Part shown: one piece after another, positions 45,120-55,677 of the stretch
Numbering within the stretch: the stretch's first letter is position 1
Layout: each line of letters starts with the position of its first letter
DNA from: Kitagawia praeruptora
Lineage: Eukaryota; Streptophyta; Magnoliopsida; Apiales; Apiaceae
Direction: 5' to 3'
Assembly (NCBI GenBank): GCA_037693485.1
Contig: CM075350.1
Coordinates: 119,351,001-119,415,000, forward strand
DNA: 64,000 nucleotides
Notes under the pieces: generated by a model
Seen by the model: only the letters and a program-made list of their open reading frames with translations
Told to the model about the DNA's origin: nothing
Database searches by the model: none
Position numbers and translations under genes: made by a program

Positions 45120-45386
45120 ATATATAAAAAGTCAACCAAGGGCAAAAAGTGTCAATTAAATGGCTGTGAAATTATACTTTTACCATTATTTTTTAAGAAA
45201 TTTCAAAAATGCCATTATAAAATTATTTATACCAAAAAAAGTGAAATTTGTCATAGTTAAGGATTGGACCCCTGACCTCCATTGAAAAGATTTTAGGTCA
45301 TAACCATTATGCTACTTCAATGTTTATGCTTAGTTCAAAAAACTCAATTGATAAACCACATCTTCATGTCTTATCTTATTCTCTCT
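45120..45386. other. Spacer between elements B and D with tRNA-like (SINE-like) sequence
   Basis: On the minus strand 45314 to 45261 reads TAGCATAATGGTTA, resembling a tRNA A box. About 25 bases later comes GGTCAGGGGTCCAATCC, resembling a B box (consensus GGTTCGANTCC). Spacing and order fit a pol III promoter of a tRNA-derived SINE or a decayed tRNA copy. No folded cloverleaf or A-tail was established. The rest is AT-rich. Confidence 0.4.
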
Positions 45387-46661
45387 TGTTGAGTATTGAA
45401 TACGGTAAAGAATACAGAGGGGGGTGAATGGATTCTTGAACTTTTCTTGGATTGAGTCCATGCAGCAGATAAGTGCCTGTGTGTGTAGAAGTCTAGGTGC
45501 GGATAAAGAAACAACACAAGACACAATATCACTTTAATCTAATGTATTATTAAATAAAGGTTGCTACTATCTGGTGAATACAAATGGTAGTATTCTCAGC
45601 TTCGTTTTTCTCAGAGAGATATAGCTTACAGTGTATGAAAAACTTGACTCACAAGTTACTAAGTTATGAAGTGAGGTTGTGTCCTTATAGAACATGGATA
45701 CAACCTACTTACTGCAAATAAGGTAGCTAAACAAATTACTTTCTAGTCTGTCTATCCTTTTTGAGTAAGTGTCCAAACGGTTACAGATTTGACTTTGCAA
45801 AGCCTGTTTAGATCCACTTCTTAAGCTCCTTGTCTCTTCTATATCTCTCCAAGCTTCCTTGTAGGCTTTCCAGAGCACGTTACAGATTGTGGTCCATAAA
45901 GTGCATTGGCTTGTTGCAGGTTTCTGACTTGTACAATTTCTTCAGTATTTTGTCTCCAAGAATGTATTCGAGAAGTGACTAAGTAAGTGATTCGAGAACT
46001 AGAATTGACTTGATCGATAACTCTGAGTTCTCGAATACTGTTATATTGACATGTCGAACCACTTCTCGAATAGCTCTTTTCCATCAGGATTCCTTGAGTT
46101 GTCGAATAGAACATTTGACTTATCGAATCCTCGAGATATCGAATAGCTTTCTGAGTCCTTGAGATATCGAATGGAACTTTGACTTGTTGACTCTTTGAGA
46201 ACTCGAATACCATCTTGACTTGTTGACTTCTTGAGTTCTCGAATAGAGTAGTAGACATATCGAATCTCTGAGATATCGAACAGTGTATTCAGAGATATCG
46301 AATAGTGTCTTGAGATATCGAATCCCTGACTTCTCGAATGCTGGACTTCTCGAATAGACAAATATACTTCTCGAATTGGTACTTAGGCAAATTCTTCATT
46401 TCTTCAAATCCCAACTGTGATTATTTGACAGTCTTTAACTCCTTGCTTGAGGCATGAACCTTGGAACTTCTTTCAAGCATTATTCTAGACTCTATTTGTA
46501 CAATTACACAACTAGGATTTGATGCCTACTACAAGTACAATACAAACAGAAACTCTACAACTAGAGGTTCCCTCAGTTAAGAGGTCATGTAAGTAATGCA
46601 AAGCATTACAAACAATTAGGCTTGTTATTAGATGTGTACAGGCATGCCTCTGTAACTAACA
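45387..46661 (-). repeat. Element D 3' LTR
   Basis: A 1275-base LTR with a G-run near its end (agaggggggtgaatgg) and a dense array of TCGAA-containing words at 45960-46375. The minus-strand frames at 45839-46258 and 46041-46361 are translations of that array and recur in the partner LTR; they are not genes. The PPT lies directly beyond at 46662. Confidence 0.94.
45960..46375 (+). repeat. TCGAA motif array in element D LTR
   Basis: Roughly 17 copies of words such as gagttctcgaatag, gagatatcgaatag and gacttctcgaat occur in about 415 bases. Many cores are palindromic (ctcgag, atatcgatat-like). The array recurs in the 5' LTR at about 58785-59215. Confidence 0.88.
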
Positions 46662-46677
46662 ATCTCCCCCAAATTGT
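46662..46677 (-). other. Element D polypurine tract
   Basis: The minus strand reads CAATTTGGGGGAGATT, abutting the LTR start TGTTAGTTACAG. Confidence 0.85.
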
Positions 46678-46820
46678 GAGTGAGACCCTTAGTCACAATT
46701 TCATGTCTGATAACAAGCCTAACATACATAAGGATAAGACTTTTAAAAGTACAGGTATGTATATTGACTGAACACATAAATGGAATTACAAGGTAAATAC
46801 TCTTACAGTATGATGAGGTA

Positions 46821-49800
46821 CTAGCCATTTTCATTTGATTGCATCTCCATTGCTTTGGCTTGTAGATCATCATATGCTTTCTGTTTCATTTCTTTCTCCT
46901 TTCTTGCATTCTCATCTATTGCTCTTATGATTTCTGCCATAGCATCCAATTCTTCAATCATGATAGAGTTTTTGAAATCTTCAAGCACTGGCTTCAGAAT
47001 GTAGGCAGGATAGTGACTGAGTAGGTTCATTCTTATATTGACATTGTCTCCATTTCTTCTCCTATACTTCACCACATAGGGATCAAGCTGAACTCTACAC
47101 AATCCCTTTGCCCTTAGCTTTTCTGCTTCAATCTCCAGTCTGTCAATTTCTTTCTCCCTTTCTAACCACTTCTCATAGCAGCCCTTTCTTATCTTTTCAG
47201 CATAATCTCTCTTCATTTTCACAAAGTCAATCAATTCCAGCTTCCATACTTTCTCCACCTTGTCTTTAGAGTCCAGCAATGCAATGATTCTTTCTATCTC
47301 ATACAATTTACCCCAATTCTGACAACCCCCTTGATTGAATTTCATTTCTCTCCCATCAGTGTACTTGATTTCAAGGTGGTCATCCACAATTGCAGCATAG
47401 CATATCTTTTGAGCTCTTAGAAATTGCAGTTGCTCTTCATCAAAGTCTTCATCAAGTGGCTAGAGTTTCAATCCTGGAATGATTGTCAGGGCTCTTGATT
47501 TGGATAGCTTCACTCTTCTTGCAACATGTTTAAATTTCATCCTCTTGACATGGTTGCTTGGCAAAAATCTTTGACCTTTGTTGGTAGACCATAGTAGTAT
47601 TCCATTAGCAGTTTGCTTTCTGAAACATACACATGGTTTCTTGACTTGAATCTTCTTCTCTTCTTGAGGTGGCAAAACAGTTGCAGAAGCCATAGATGTA
47701 GATTTTGCTAGGTCACCACTAACAGTATTCACCCTAGACTTAGAGTCTTGTGTTGTGGTGAGGTTACTGCTAGCAATGCCTAAGGCTTGCTGTTTTCCAA
47801 TCTTCCTCTCATAGATTTTGCCTTGGTCATCATCATTCTTCTTATCCTTGTCACCCTTCTTCTTCTTGTCTTCATCACCCTTATCTCTCCTGTGATGTCT
47901 TCTCCTCCCATCATCTTTGTCTTCAGAATCATCATCCTTATTTCTCCTAGGTTGAGCCATCTCTGGAATTTCACCAGTTGCTATATAAGTTCTGAGGATG
48001 TGCAGTGCCTCAGTTTCTTCAGCATTTCTGGCTCCAACCTTCTTCTGTAATTGATCAATGATAGCAATGATCAGTCTGTGATTTCTAGGGGTGAGATCAT
48101 GGGGAATGACCAATTGCTTGATGTCTTCAATTCTGGTGCCAGACTGATAAATGATTGTCCATGGCTTCTTGATCACTTCTGGTAGCCTTGAAGGTTGGTC
48201 ATTCCTCAAGTCATCAAACAGACTTTTGTTGTTCTCATTCTTCTTCTCAATAAGCTTAAGTATGGCTTCTATCTCTGAGTGTTTCAGTTCTTGTAGAGTC
48301 TTGTATGTTAGATGTCATATCTTCAATTTGGATATCATCACTATCTCCTTGATCCATAGATTATTGACTTTCTTAGGAATGACAGTGATGCAATCAATCT
48401 GCTTCTTCAACTCCCTCAGATAGAACTGAGTGTCACCAACCTGTTCCCTTGTGGCTTTCAGAAACTCCAAGAAGGCTTTATCATGATAAACATTGGAGTT
48501 AGCAACTTCTTGTAGCTTGGCCTCAGTAACAACTTTAACTTCTACAGGCTTGGCACTCTCAGGTATGGAGGTTGGAGGTTTGTCATATGGCATACTCCCT
48601 GCAACCACTGTGGTAGTTATGGATTGCTTTTGTCCTCCAGGAGTAGTGATGTGCACAGTTGGTAGAGTGACAACTGGCAAGGTAGATGGGGGCTCATCCA
48701 CTTTGGATTTTTCTTTGCCTGGCACATTAGGTAAAGATTTTGAAGCTCTTTGTTGACCACCCTCATTTATTTTTATGCCTTTCTCCCCCTTTGTATTTGA
48801 GTTCCTTGTCTTCTTCTCCCCCTTAGGCTTGTTGTCAGGCACAGAGGCTGTAGAAATGTCCTTTGGGATTGAAGATTCATCAGGTAGAGGGAGACCCATA
48901 TGCTTCATCATAGCAGCTAACATGGATTGTTGATGCAGAAGGACATCAGTTGTGGTGGATGCTTGAGTGTCCAACTGGTCATTTAGAAGTGCAACCTTGT
49001 CTGTAAGATGAGCATTGGACTTGGTGAGAGTAGCCACCTCCTTCTCAAGAGCATCTACTTTGCTGAATAACTCAGTAGATTTGAAGCCAAACAGGGATTG
49101 TTCTTTGAGTCTCTGCACTTCAAATCTAGTCATGTCATGTACTGGGACTTCAGTGATCAGTCTGTCTCCATATAGATTTTTGAACATGGTCCTCAGCATG
49201 GCATTGGCATCTGTGGTCTGATCAGATAGAATTTGAAATTGATGCCCCAGACCTGTGACAGTATCCTTTAGCAGAGCTAGCCCATTGTCCATCTTGGTGC
49301 AAGTGGTGTTGCAGTGTTTGAGGTCCTTGAACACACTGTCTAGCTGAGGAAATTTGGCATCAATGGTCCTCTTGATTGCTTCTACTGTGGTGGCTGTCTT
49401 ATCACACACTCTATTGACCTCAGTTTTGACTCCTTTTCCAAGATAGTGTGCAGCCTTGAGGAATCCCTTGTGTGAATCATTCATAGCCTCATACACTTCA
49501 CCAGGGGTCAGAGATTTGGCATTGGAACCCAGTGAAGTGAGGTATTCCTCCCTGAGATACTGAAGTGCTTCATCAAGAGTAATATCATATTTTCCTTGCA
49601 ACCAGGCATCTATGTTGCCATCTCTCTCAGCATCATCAATGATCTTTGTCTTCTGCAACTCCACATCATCCCTATGGCATAACAAAATGGCCTCATAGTC
49701 TGGATTAGGCATGTCTGCAGTGAGAAGGTTCTGAGCAATCTTTGTGAACTCAGGAATCTGATCCACAATTAAGCTTTGAAGTGCTTCAACCGTCAATTGT

Positions 49801-51563
49801 TGTGGAACAGATCCTGATCCTGAAGCACTGTCATGTTGCACAGGCTTCAGCCATTGTGACATAAAGTCAGAGCTAGAGCTAGGCAAGCTAGACTCCTCAG
49901 TTACATATGCAACTTCTGTAACCGGATGGATTGACTCTACTACTGGTGTCACCACAGAAGTGGGATGAATTACACCAGCAGTTGACACAGGCACAGAGTC
50001 TCTAGTAAGAACTAGTGGAACCTCTGTGTTTGTGATGGTGTCATCAGGAGATGCCTCAGCATGCATTCCCTCACCATCTAAATGTGGGTTCTGAGTGGTG
50101 AGCAAAGTGTCATGCACTAAGTCACTTGAAATTATTGGCTCATCACGAGAAAAGAATTCTTGATGATCAATGCCTTGCATCTCAGTTGCCTGAGTTGCAG
50201 GTTCCAAAGAAATTTCAGTGTTAGATTCTGGAAGAGAAGTGTGTTTAAGAGTAGATTTTGGCAACTCCTCCTGAGAGATAGAGGGAGTTTCAAATGTGAT
50301 GTGCTCTCCACTCAGTGTAGTGCCAGCCTTATCACTCCCATGTGCTGACTCTATACAAGAAGGTGCATTGGGGAGGATGCTTGATTCTATAGGTGCACCC
50401 TGTTGAGATGATACACCTAGTGAGCTGTGTGCCCCTGATTTTACAACTTCAACCATTTGTGTAACTGAAAAGGTGGTCTTAGTTTTCCTCTTCTTTAGCC
50501 TTTGTAAGGGTGACTCAGGTTCCTCACTTTCTAGCCCTAATTCAACAGCTAATGCTGCTTCAGATAAGATATTTAATGGTGCAGACATTACTTCCTTTCT
50601 CTTCTTTTTACTAACATCACCCTTTTGAGAGGATGATGCAGTTGGCTCAGTATGTGGTAGAGTGTTTGGTTGAGAGGGTTGGTTAGCAGGCCCTGGGTTA
50701 GCATTTTGTTCTACTTGCTTGGGCTGTGCTAACTTAGATTTTGCATCAAATATTGGCATGTTGTGGGGATAAGTTCTAAACAAACTCTCCATATGGGGAG
50801 TTATGTTCAGTCTTACATCCACATCATTCCTAGTCTTCAAATTACCAAAAATGAGTTTGGTCATGGACTTAGGATAGCCTATTCTATTTTTATCAATCCC
50901 AGGCAATTCAATCAATGAAGCATTCTTAAAATTAAGTACAGATTGAATAAAGCGAGGGAAGAAAATATCAGTACCTCTCTTGGTTGTGTTCTTACCAAGT
51001 CTCCCATATAGTTCTTGGAGGATGATTTGGCCAACATCTATCTTCTTTCCATAGGCCAATGCATATCCAATTTGCTGCACAGGTGCACTGATTTGATCAA
51101 AGCTTGATTTCCTGGCAGTGAAGACTTGAAGAAGAGTTGCAAACACATAGCTCCACTTCTTTCTCAGATTCTTTCTGTTTAGCTTTCCAAGATTGATCCC
51201 ATCTGAGTAGTTGATGAACTCAAAGAATTCCTCTAACTCTGCATTAGTGGCCAGTCTGTCAAATGACTCTTGTTATAGGCCCAGTGCTTGGTTCATGTCT
51301 GCAGTAGTGATAGTGATTTCCTTATCTTGAATCTTGCAGTAGATGATATATGAAGTGATTGCGTTTTCCAGGGCTACAACCTCCACAATAGCAGTACCCC
51401 AAAACTGTTCCAGGATATCTAGATACAGAGTTGGGTTGGCAGAGAGTGCATCCTTGATATATGACTCAGCCATCCATTTCACAAAGCACTTGAAATTGGC
51501 ATTGGGTGCTTCAACATCACTAGTGAGAGCGATGAAGTTGGTATTGAACTTTACTGTTGCCAT
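46821..51563 (-). pseudogene. Element D accessory ORF (aORF), 1,581 codons with three stops
   Basis: From MATVKFNTNFIALTS (51563) to the stop at 46821 a single frame holds throughout, broken only by TAA near 51273, TGA near 48315 and TAG near 47460. The N-terminal domain matches the element B aORF: ILEQFWGTAIVE, MNQALGL, LRKKWSYVFATLLQVFT, GKKIDVGQI, FPRFIQSVLN. A Ser/Thr/Pro-rich middle follows, then a coiled coil (ALEKEVATLTKSNAHLTDKV, near 49000), a KGEK-rich stretch, PEVIKKPWTI, an acidic Lys/Asp tract (47800-47960), KPCVCFRKQTANG and a charged helical C-terminus. No enzyme motif, signal peptide or membrane segment is evident. It could be structural or DNA/RNA-binding; the function is not known. 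Its ATG context (ACAAATGGC) and CT-rich leader resemble a plant mRNA. Confidence 0.78.
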
Positions 51564-52407
51564 TTGTGTAGAAGAGAGGAAAGAAATTGAAGGTTGAAGA
51601 AGAAATTTGGCTTTTTGTAGCTAGGGTTTCAGGGGTTTAGAGAGTGTAGATGCTTGAGAAATCGAATGAAATGAATCGAATAGATGTGAAATTGTATAAG
51701 TATGAAGTACTTGAATTGTCGATTAGAAGAAAGTTTTGTATCGACAAGTCAGGCATTCGAGAAGTAGAAAACAACTATTCGAGAAGTCAAGAAAGGCTTA
51801 ATCGATAACTCAAGCAGATAGAAACTCACAGCTGGGAGTTATCTAACTTAGAAATAATTCTAAATTAAATAAAATGTGTTTTTATGAGTGAATTAAACTT
51901 TTAGACAAAAGTCCAAAATCGGTTAAAATTCAGCGAGAATTCAGCCTTTTCAAATGATTCGAGAACTCAAATATAGTGTTCGAGAACTCAATCATTCGAG
52001 AACTCAGTTACTATATTCGAGAAGTCAAGAATACCTCTATTCGATATCTCAGAAAGACTCTATTCGAGAACTCAAGAGTACTCTAATGAGACTTGTTAGA
52101 GATGTCGAATAGTGAATCATTCGAGAAGTCTGACTTATCGAACTATACCCATCACTCATAAAAATTTGATTTTTACTATCTTTTAAAATTTACCAGACAT
52201 ATTCATTGAAGAATATCCTAGCAAATTAAATAGTGATTTTCTCAAAATTTCATAGAAATTTTAAGTTAATAGAAATATGATTTTCAACATATGCAACAGA
52301 TTTGAAATATTTATAAATCATATTTCAGCCAACACTTACTCCAAATATATTGAGAATTTAGATAAAGTAAGTGTTTACTGTTGCAACAATCTAGATGCTG
52401 TATTCAC
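51564..52407 (-). promoter_or_regulatory. Element D aORF upstream region with inverted TTCGAGAA array
   Basis: The first 80 bases beside the aORF start are a CT-rich leader. 51655-52145 then holds about twelve words such as attcgagaagtca, ttcgagaactca and attcgatatctca. These are the reverse complement of the words in the element's LTR array. The function is inferred to be regulatory. 52150-52400 is AT-rich with no feature seen. Confidence 0.5.
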
Positions 52408-54018
52408 TTAGCCAGAATCTGAAGAATTCAGCATTCCAATCTCACTTACCAACCTTGTGAAGGTGGCTTCATCTAATGGCTTAGTGAATATATCAGCTAG
52501 TTGTTTATCTGTAGAGACATAATGCAACTCAATGGTTCCATTAGTTGCATGTTCTCTTATGAAATGATAATTGATGTCAATGTGCTTTGTTCTAGAGTGA
52601 TTGACAGGATTGGCAACTATAGAGATTGCACTTGTGTTGTCACACATGATTGGAATTCTTTCCAACACAAGTCCATAATCTCTAAGTTGATTTCTAATCC
52701 AAAGCACTTGAGCACAGCAACTTCCAGCAGCTATGTATTCAGCCTCAGCTGTAGAAGTTGACACAGATTGTTGCTTCTTGCTATACCAAGAAACTAACCT
52801 TTGTCCAAAAAAACTGGCAGCTTCCTGAGGTGCTTTTCCTATCCACTCTGCATCCAGCATAATCAGCATCAGAATAACCAACCAGATTGAACCCTGTGTC
52901 CTTAGGATACCATAATCCCAAGTTAGGAGTGCCCTTCATATATCTAAAGATCCTTTTTATTGCAATCAAATGTGATTCCTTTGGATTTGATTGAAACTTT
53001 GCACACAAGCATGTAGCAAACATGATGTCTGGCCTACTTGCAGTGAGGTAGAGTAGATAACCAACCATGCCTCTGTAGACTGAGATATCTACTCTCTTGC
53101 CTTTAGCATCTTCATCCAGTTTAGTGGCAGTGGTCATGGGTGTCTTGGCAGGTGAACAATCTTCCAAGTCAAACTTCTTCAATAAATCCTTGATGTACTT
53201 GGTTTGACTGATAAAGATACCATCCTTCCTTTGACTGACTTGCAACCCTAGAAAGAATGTCAACTCTCCCATCATACTCATCTCATATCTGCTCTGCATG
53301 AGTTTAGAGAATTTCTCACATAGCTTCTCATTTGTAGAACCAAAAATGATATCATCCACATAAATTTGGACTAGGATAATATCATCACCATGCTTCTTGT
53401 AAAACAGTGTCTTGTCCAATGTGCCTCTAGTGAACTGATTTTCAAGAAGAAATTGTGATAAAGTATCATACCATGCTCTTGGAGCTTGTTAAGTCCATAC
53501 AATGCCTTAAGCAATCTGTAGACAAATTCTGGGAAATGTGGATCCTCAAAGCCAGGTGGTTGTTGCACATAAACCTCTTCTTCCAACTCTCCATTTAGAA
53601 ATGCACTCTTGACATCCATTTGATAAACTTTAAAGTTTGAATGAGCAGCAAATGCCAAGAATATTCTGATGGCTTCCAATCTAGCAACAGGGGCAAATGT
53701 CTCATCATAATCAATGCCTTCCTGTTGAGAGTATCCTTTTGCAACCAGCCTTGCTTTGTTTCTTATTATTACACCATCTTCATCCATCTTATTCTTCAGA
53801 ACCCATTTTGTTCCAACAATGGTTCTATTCTTTGGTGCAGGCACAAGTTCCCATACTTTGTTTCTTTCAAATTGATTCAGCTCCTCTTGCATGGCAATAA
53901 TCCAATCTGGATCCAACAGTGCATCATCAAGTTTCTTAGGCTCAACTTGTGATAGAAAACATCCATAGAGGCACTCATTTTGAGTTGCTCTCCTAGTCCT
54001 TACTCCTGCATTAGGATC
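52408..54018 (-). pseudogene. Element D reverse transcriptase and RNase H
   Basis: RT starts after IIAMQEELNQFERNKVWEL and includes VGTKWVLKNKMDEDGV, YQMDVKSAFLNGELEEEVYV, catalytic YVDDIIFGS and MMGELTFFLGLQVSQ. RNase H has LVSWYSKKQQSVSTSTAEAEY, IMCDNTSAISIV and TKHIDINYHFIREH. A frameshift at about 53490 breaks LYGLKQAPRAWYD, and a second near 52800 lies before RNase H. Catalytic residues are kept, so the damage is limited. Confidence 0.93.
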
Positions 54019-55677
54019 TCAAATGATTTGCTCTGCAGTGTGTGATCTATCCCATTTCCTCGAGTGTTCAGCCTGACTTCTCATTCTTGATGTTGCTTCA
54101 TCATCCACATCATGATCATCCTCATTTCCTCCCCTTGTGAAGTTGCCATTACTCACAGGTGTGTCTTGGATGCTTGTTTCTCCACTATCGATTGGCACAA
54201 ATTCTTCTCTTGTATCATTAATCACTTGAGTTTGTTGAACTTGAGTTTCAACTCCAGTTTCAATCTCTTCATCAGAATCATCTAGGTTATCAAACCTCAA
54301 TGGATCTTTGTCTTCATCATTGGCTTCTTCTAGTCCAGGTAGTTTCCTGTCATCAAATGTTACATCTGTACTTTCCATAACTTTCTTTTGACTGATGACA
54401 TAAACCTTGTATGCAATTCTTTCCATAGAATAGCCAAGAAAAATTCCTTCAAATGCTTTTGCATCAAATTTTCCAACATATTCAGAATTATCCTTTAGTA
54501 CAAAGCATTTGCTTCCAAAAGTATGAACATACTTTAGAGTAGGCTTCTTTCCAGTCATCAAGTTGTAAGGTGTCTTTCCAGTGTTTTTGTTGATGAAGGT
54601 CCTGTTCTGGATATAGCATGCAGTGCTCACAGCCTTAGCCCAACATGTAGGCATTTTTGCATCAAGTAACATTGTTCTGGCAGCCTCAATTAGAGTTCTA
54701 TTCTTTCTCTCAACAACTCCATTTTGTTGTGGAGTCCTTGGAGCTGAGAATTGCTGAGAAATGCCATTCTCTTTGCAGAATGCTTCAAGTGTGGCATTTC
54801 TGAACTCTGTTCCATTATCACTCCTCAGTGCAATTACACTTGCATCGTTTGCCTTTGCTTCCTTGTCAACTTTCTTTATGTGCTCAATAATTACTTGTGG
54901 AGCCTCATCTTTTGATGCCAGAAATTCCACCCATGTATACCTTGAAAAATCATCAACCACTACCAGGGCATACTTCTTTCTTCCAAGTCACATTATGTTG
55001 ACAGGCCCAAACAAATCCATATGGATGAGTTGTAGTGGCTTGGTTATTGATGTCACTGTTTTTGACTTGTGGCTTGATCTTTTCATTTTCCCTTTTTGAC
55101 AAGCCTCACACACTCCTTCTTGGCAGAATTCAAGTGTGGGCATGCCTCTCACTAACTCTCTTTTGACTAGAGAATTAATGGCCTTGAAGTTCAGGTGTGA
55201 TAGTTTCTTGTGCCAAAGCCAACAATCTTCATTTGATGCTTTTGAGTAAAAGCAACAAATTTTGTCCTTATTTGCAGAGTCCATATTGGCTACAAACAGG
55301 CTTCCCTTCCTTACTCCAGATAGAGCAAAATCACCAGTCTTCTTGTGGGTGATCAAACATTCATCTTTGTCAAAATTCACTTTGAATCCTCTATCAGTAA
55401 ACTGACCAACACTTAGCAGATTATGCTTGAGCCCCTTGACTAGTGCTACATCTTCAATGATGACATTTCCAACTTTCAGCTTGCCATATCCCAATGTGTT
55501 GCCCATGCTGTCATCTCCAAAAGCAACCATTGGGCCAGCCTTTTCCTCATACTGTGATAGCAGGGCCATATCACCAGTCATATGATTTGAGCATCCACTG
55601 TCCAAAATCCACATGACCTTCTTTTCACTTTCTTTGCCATGCAAACACAAAGGTATTACTTTTCCTTTGGTACCCAA
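54019..55677 (-). pseudogene. Element D protease and integrase, two stops
   Basis: The frame opens within the gag overlap (GTKGKVIPLCLHG) and holds the protease VMWILDSGCSNHMTGD and pre-integrase WLWHKKLSHLNFKAI with CEACQKGKMKRS. The integrase has HMDLFGPVNIM, then a TGA near 54985, ALRSDNGTEFRNA and QQNGVVERKNRTL. An acidic spacer follows and a TGA near 54019 (in EQII-stop-DPNAG) closes the piece. All pieces share one frame, -1 relative to gag. Confidence 0.93.

Noticed and set aside
45839..46361. Overlapping minus-strand ORFs rich in Ser, Arg and Ile (also at 58663-59197)
   Set aside because: They translate the TCGAA motif array of the element D LTR, occur in both LTRs and start within repeats; they are not genes.
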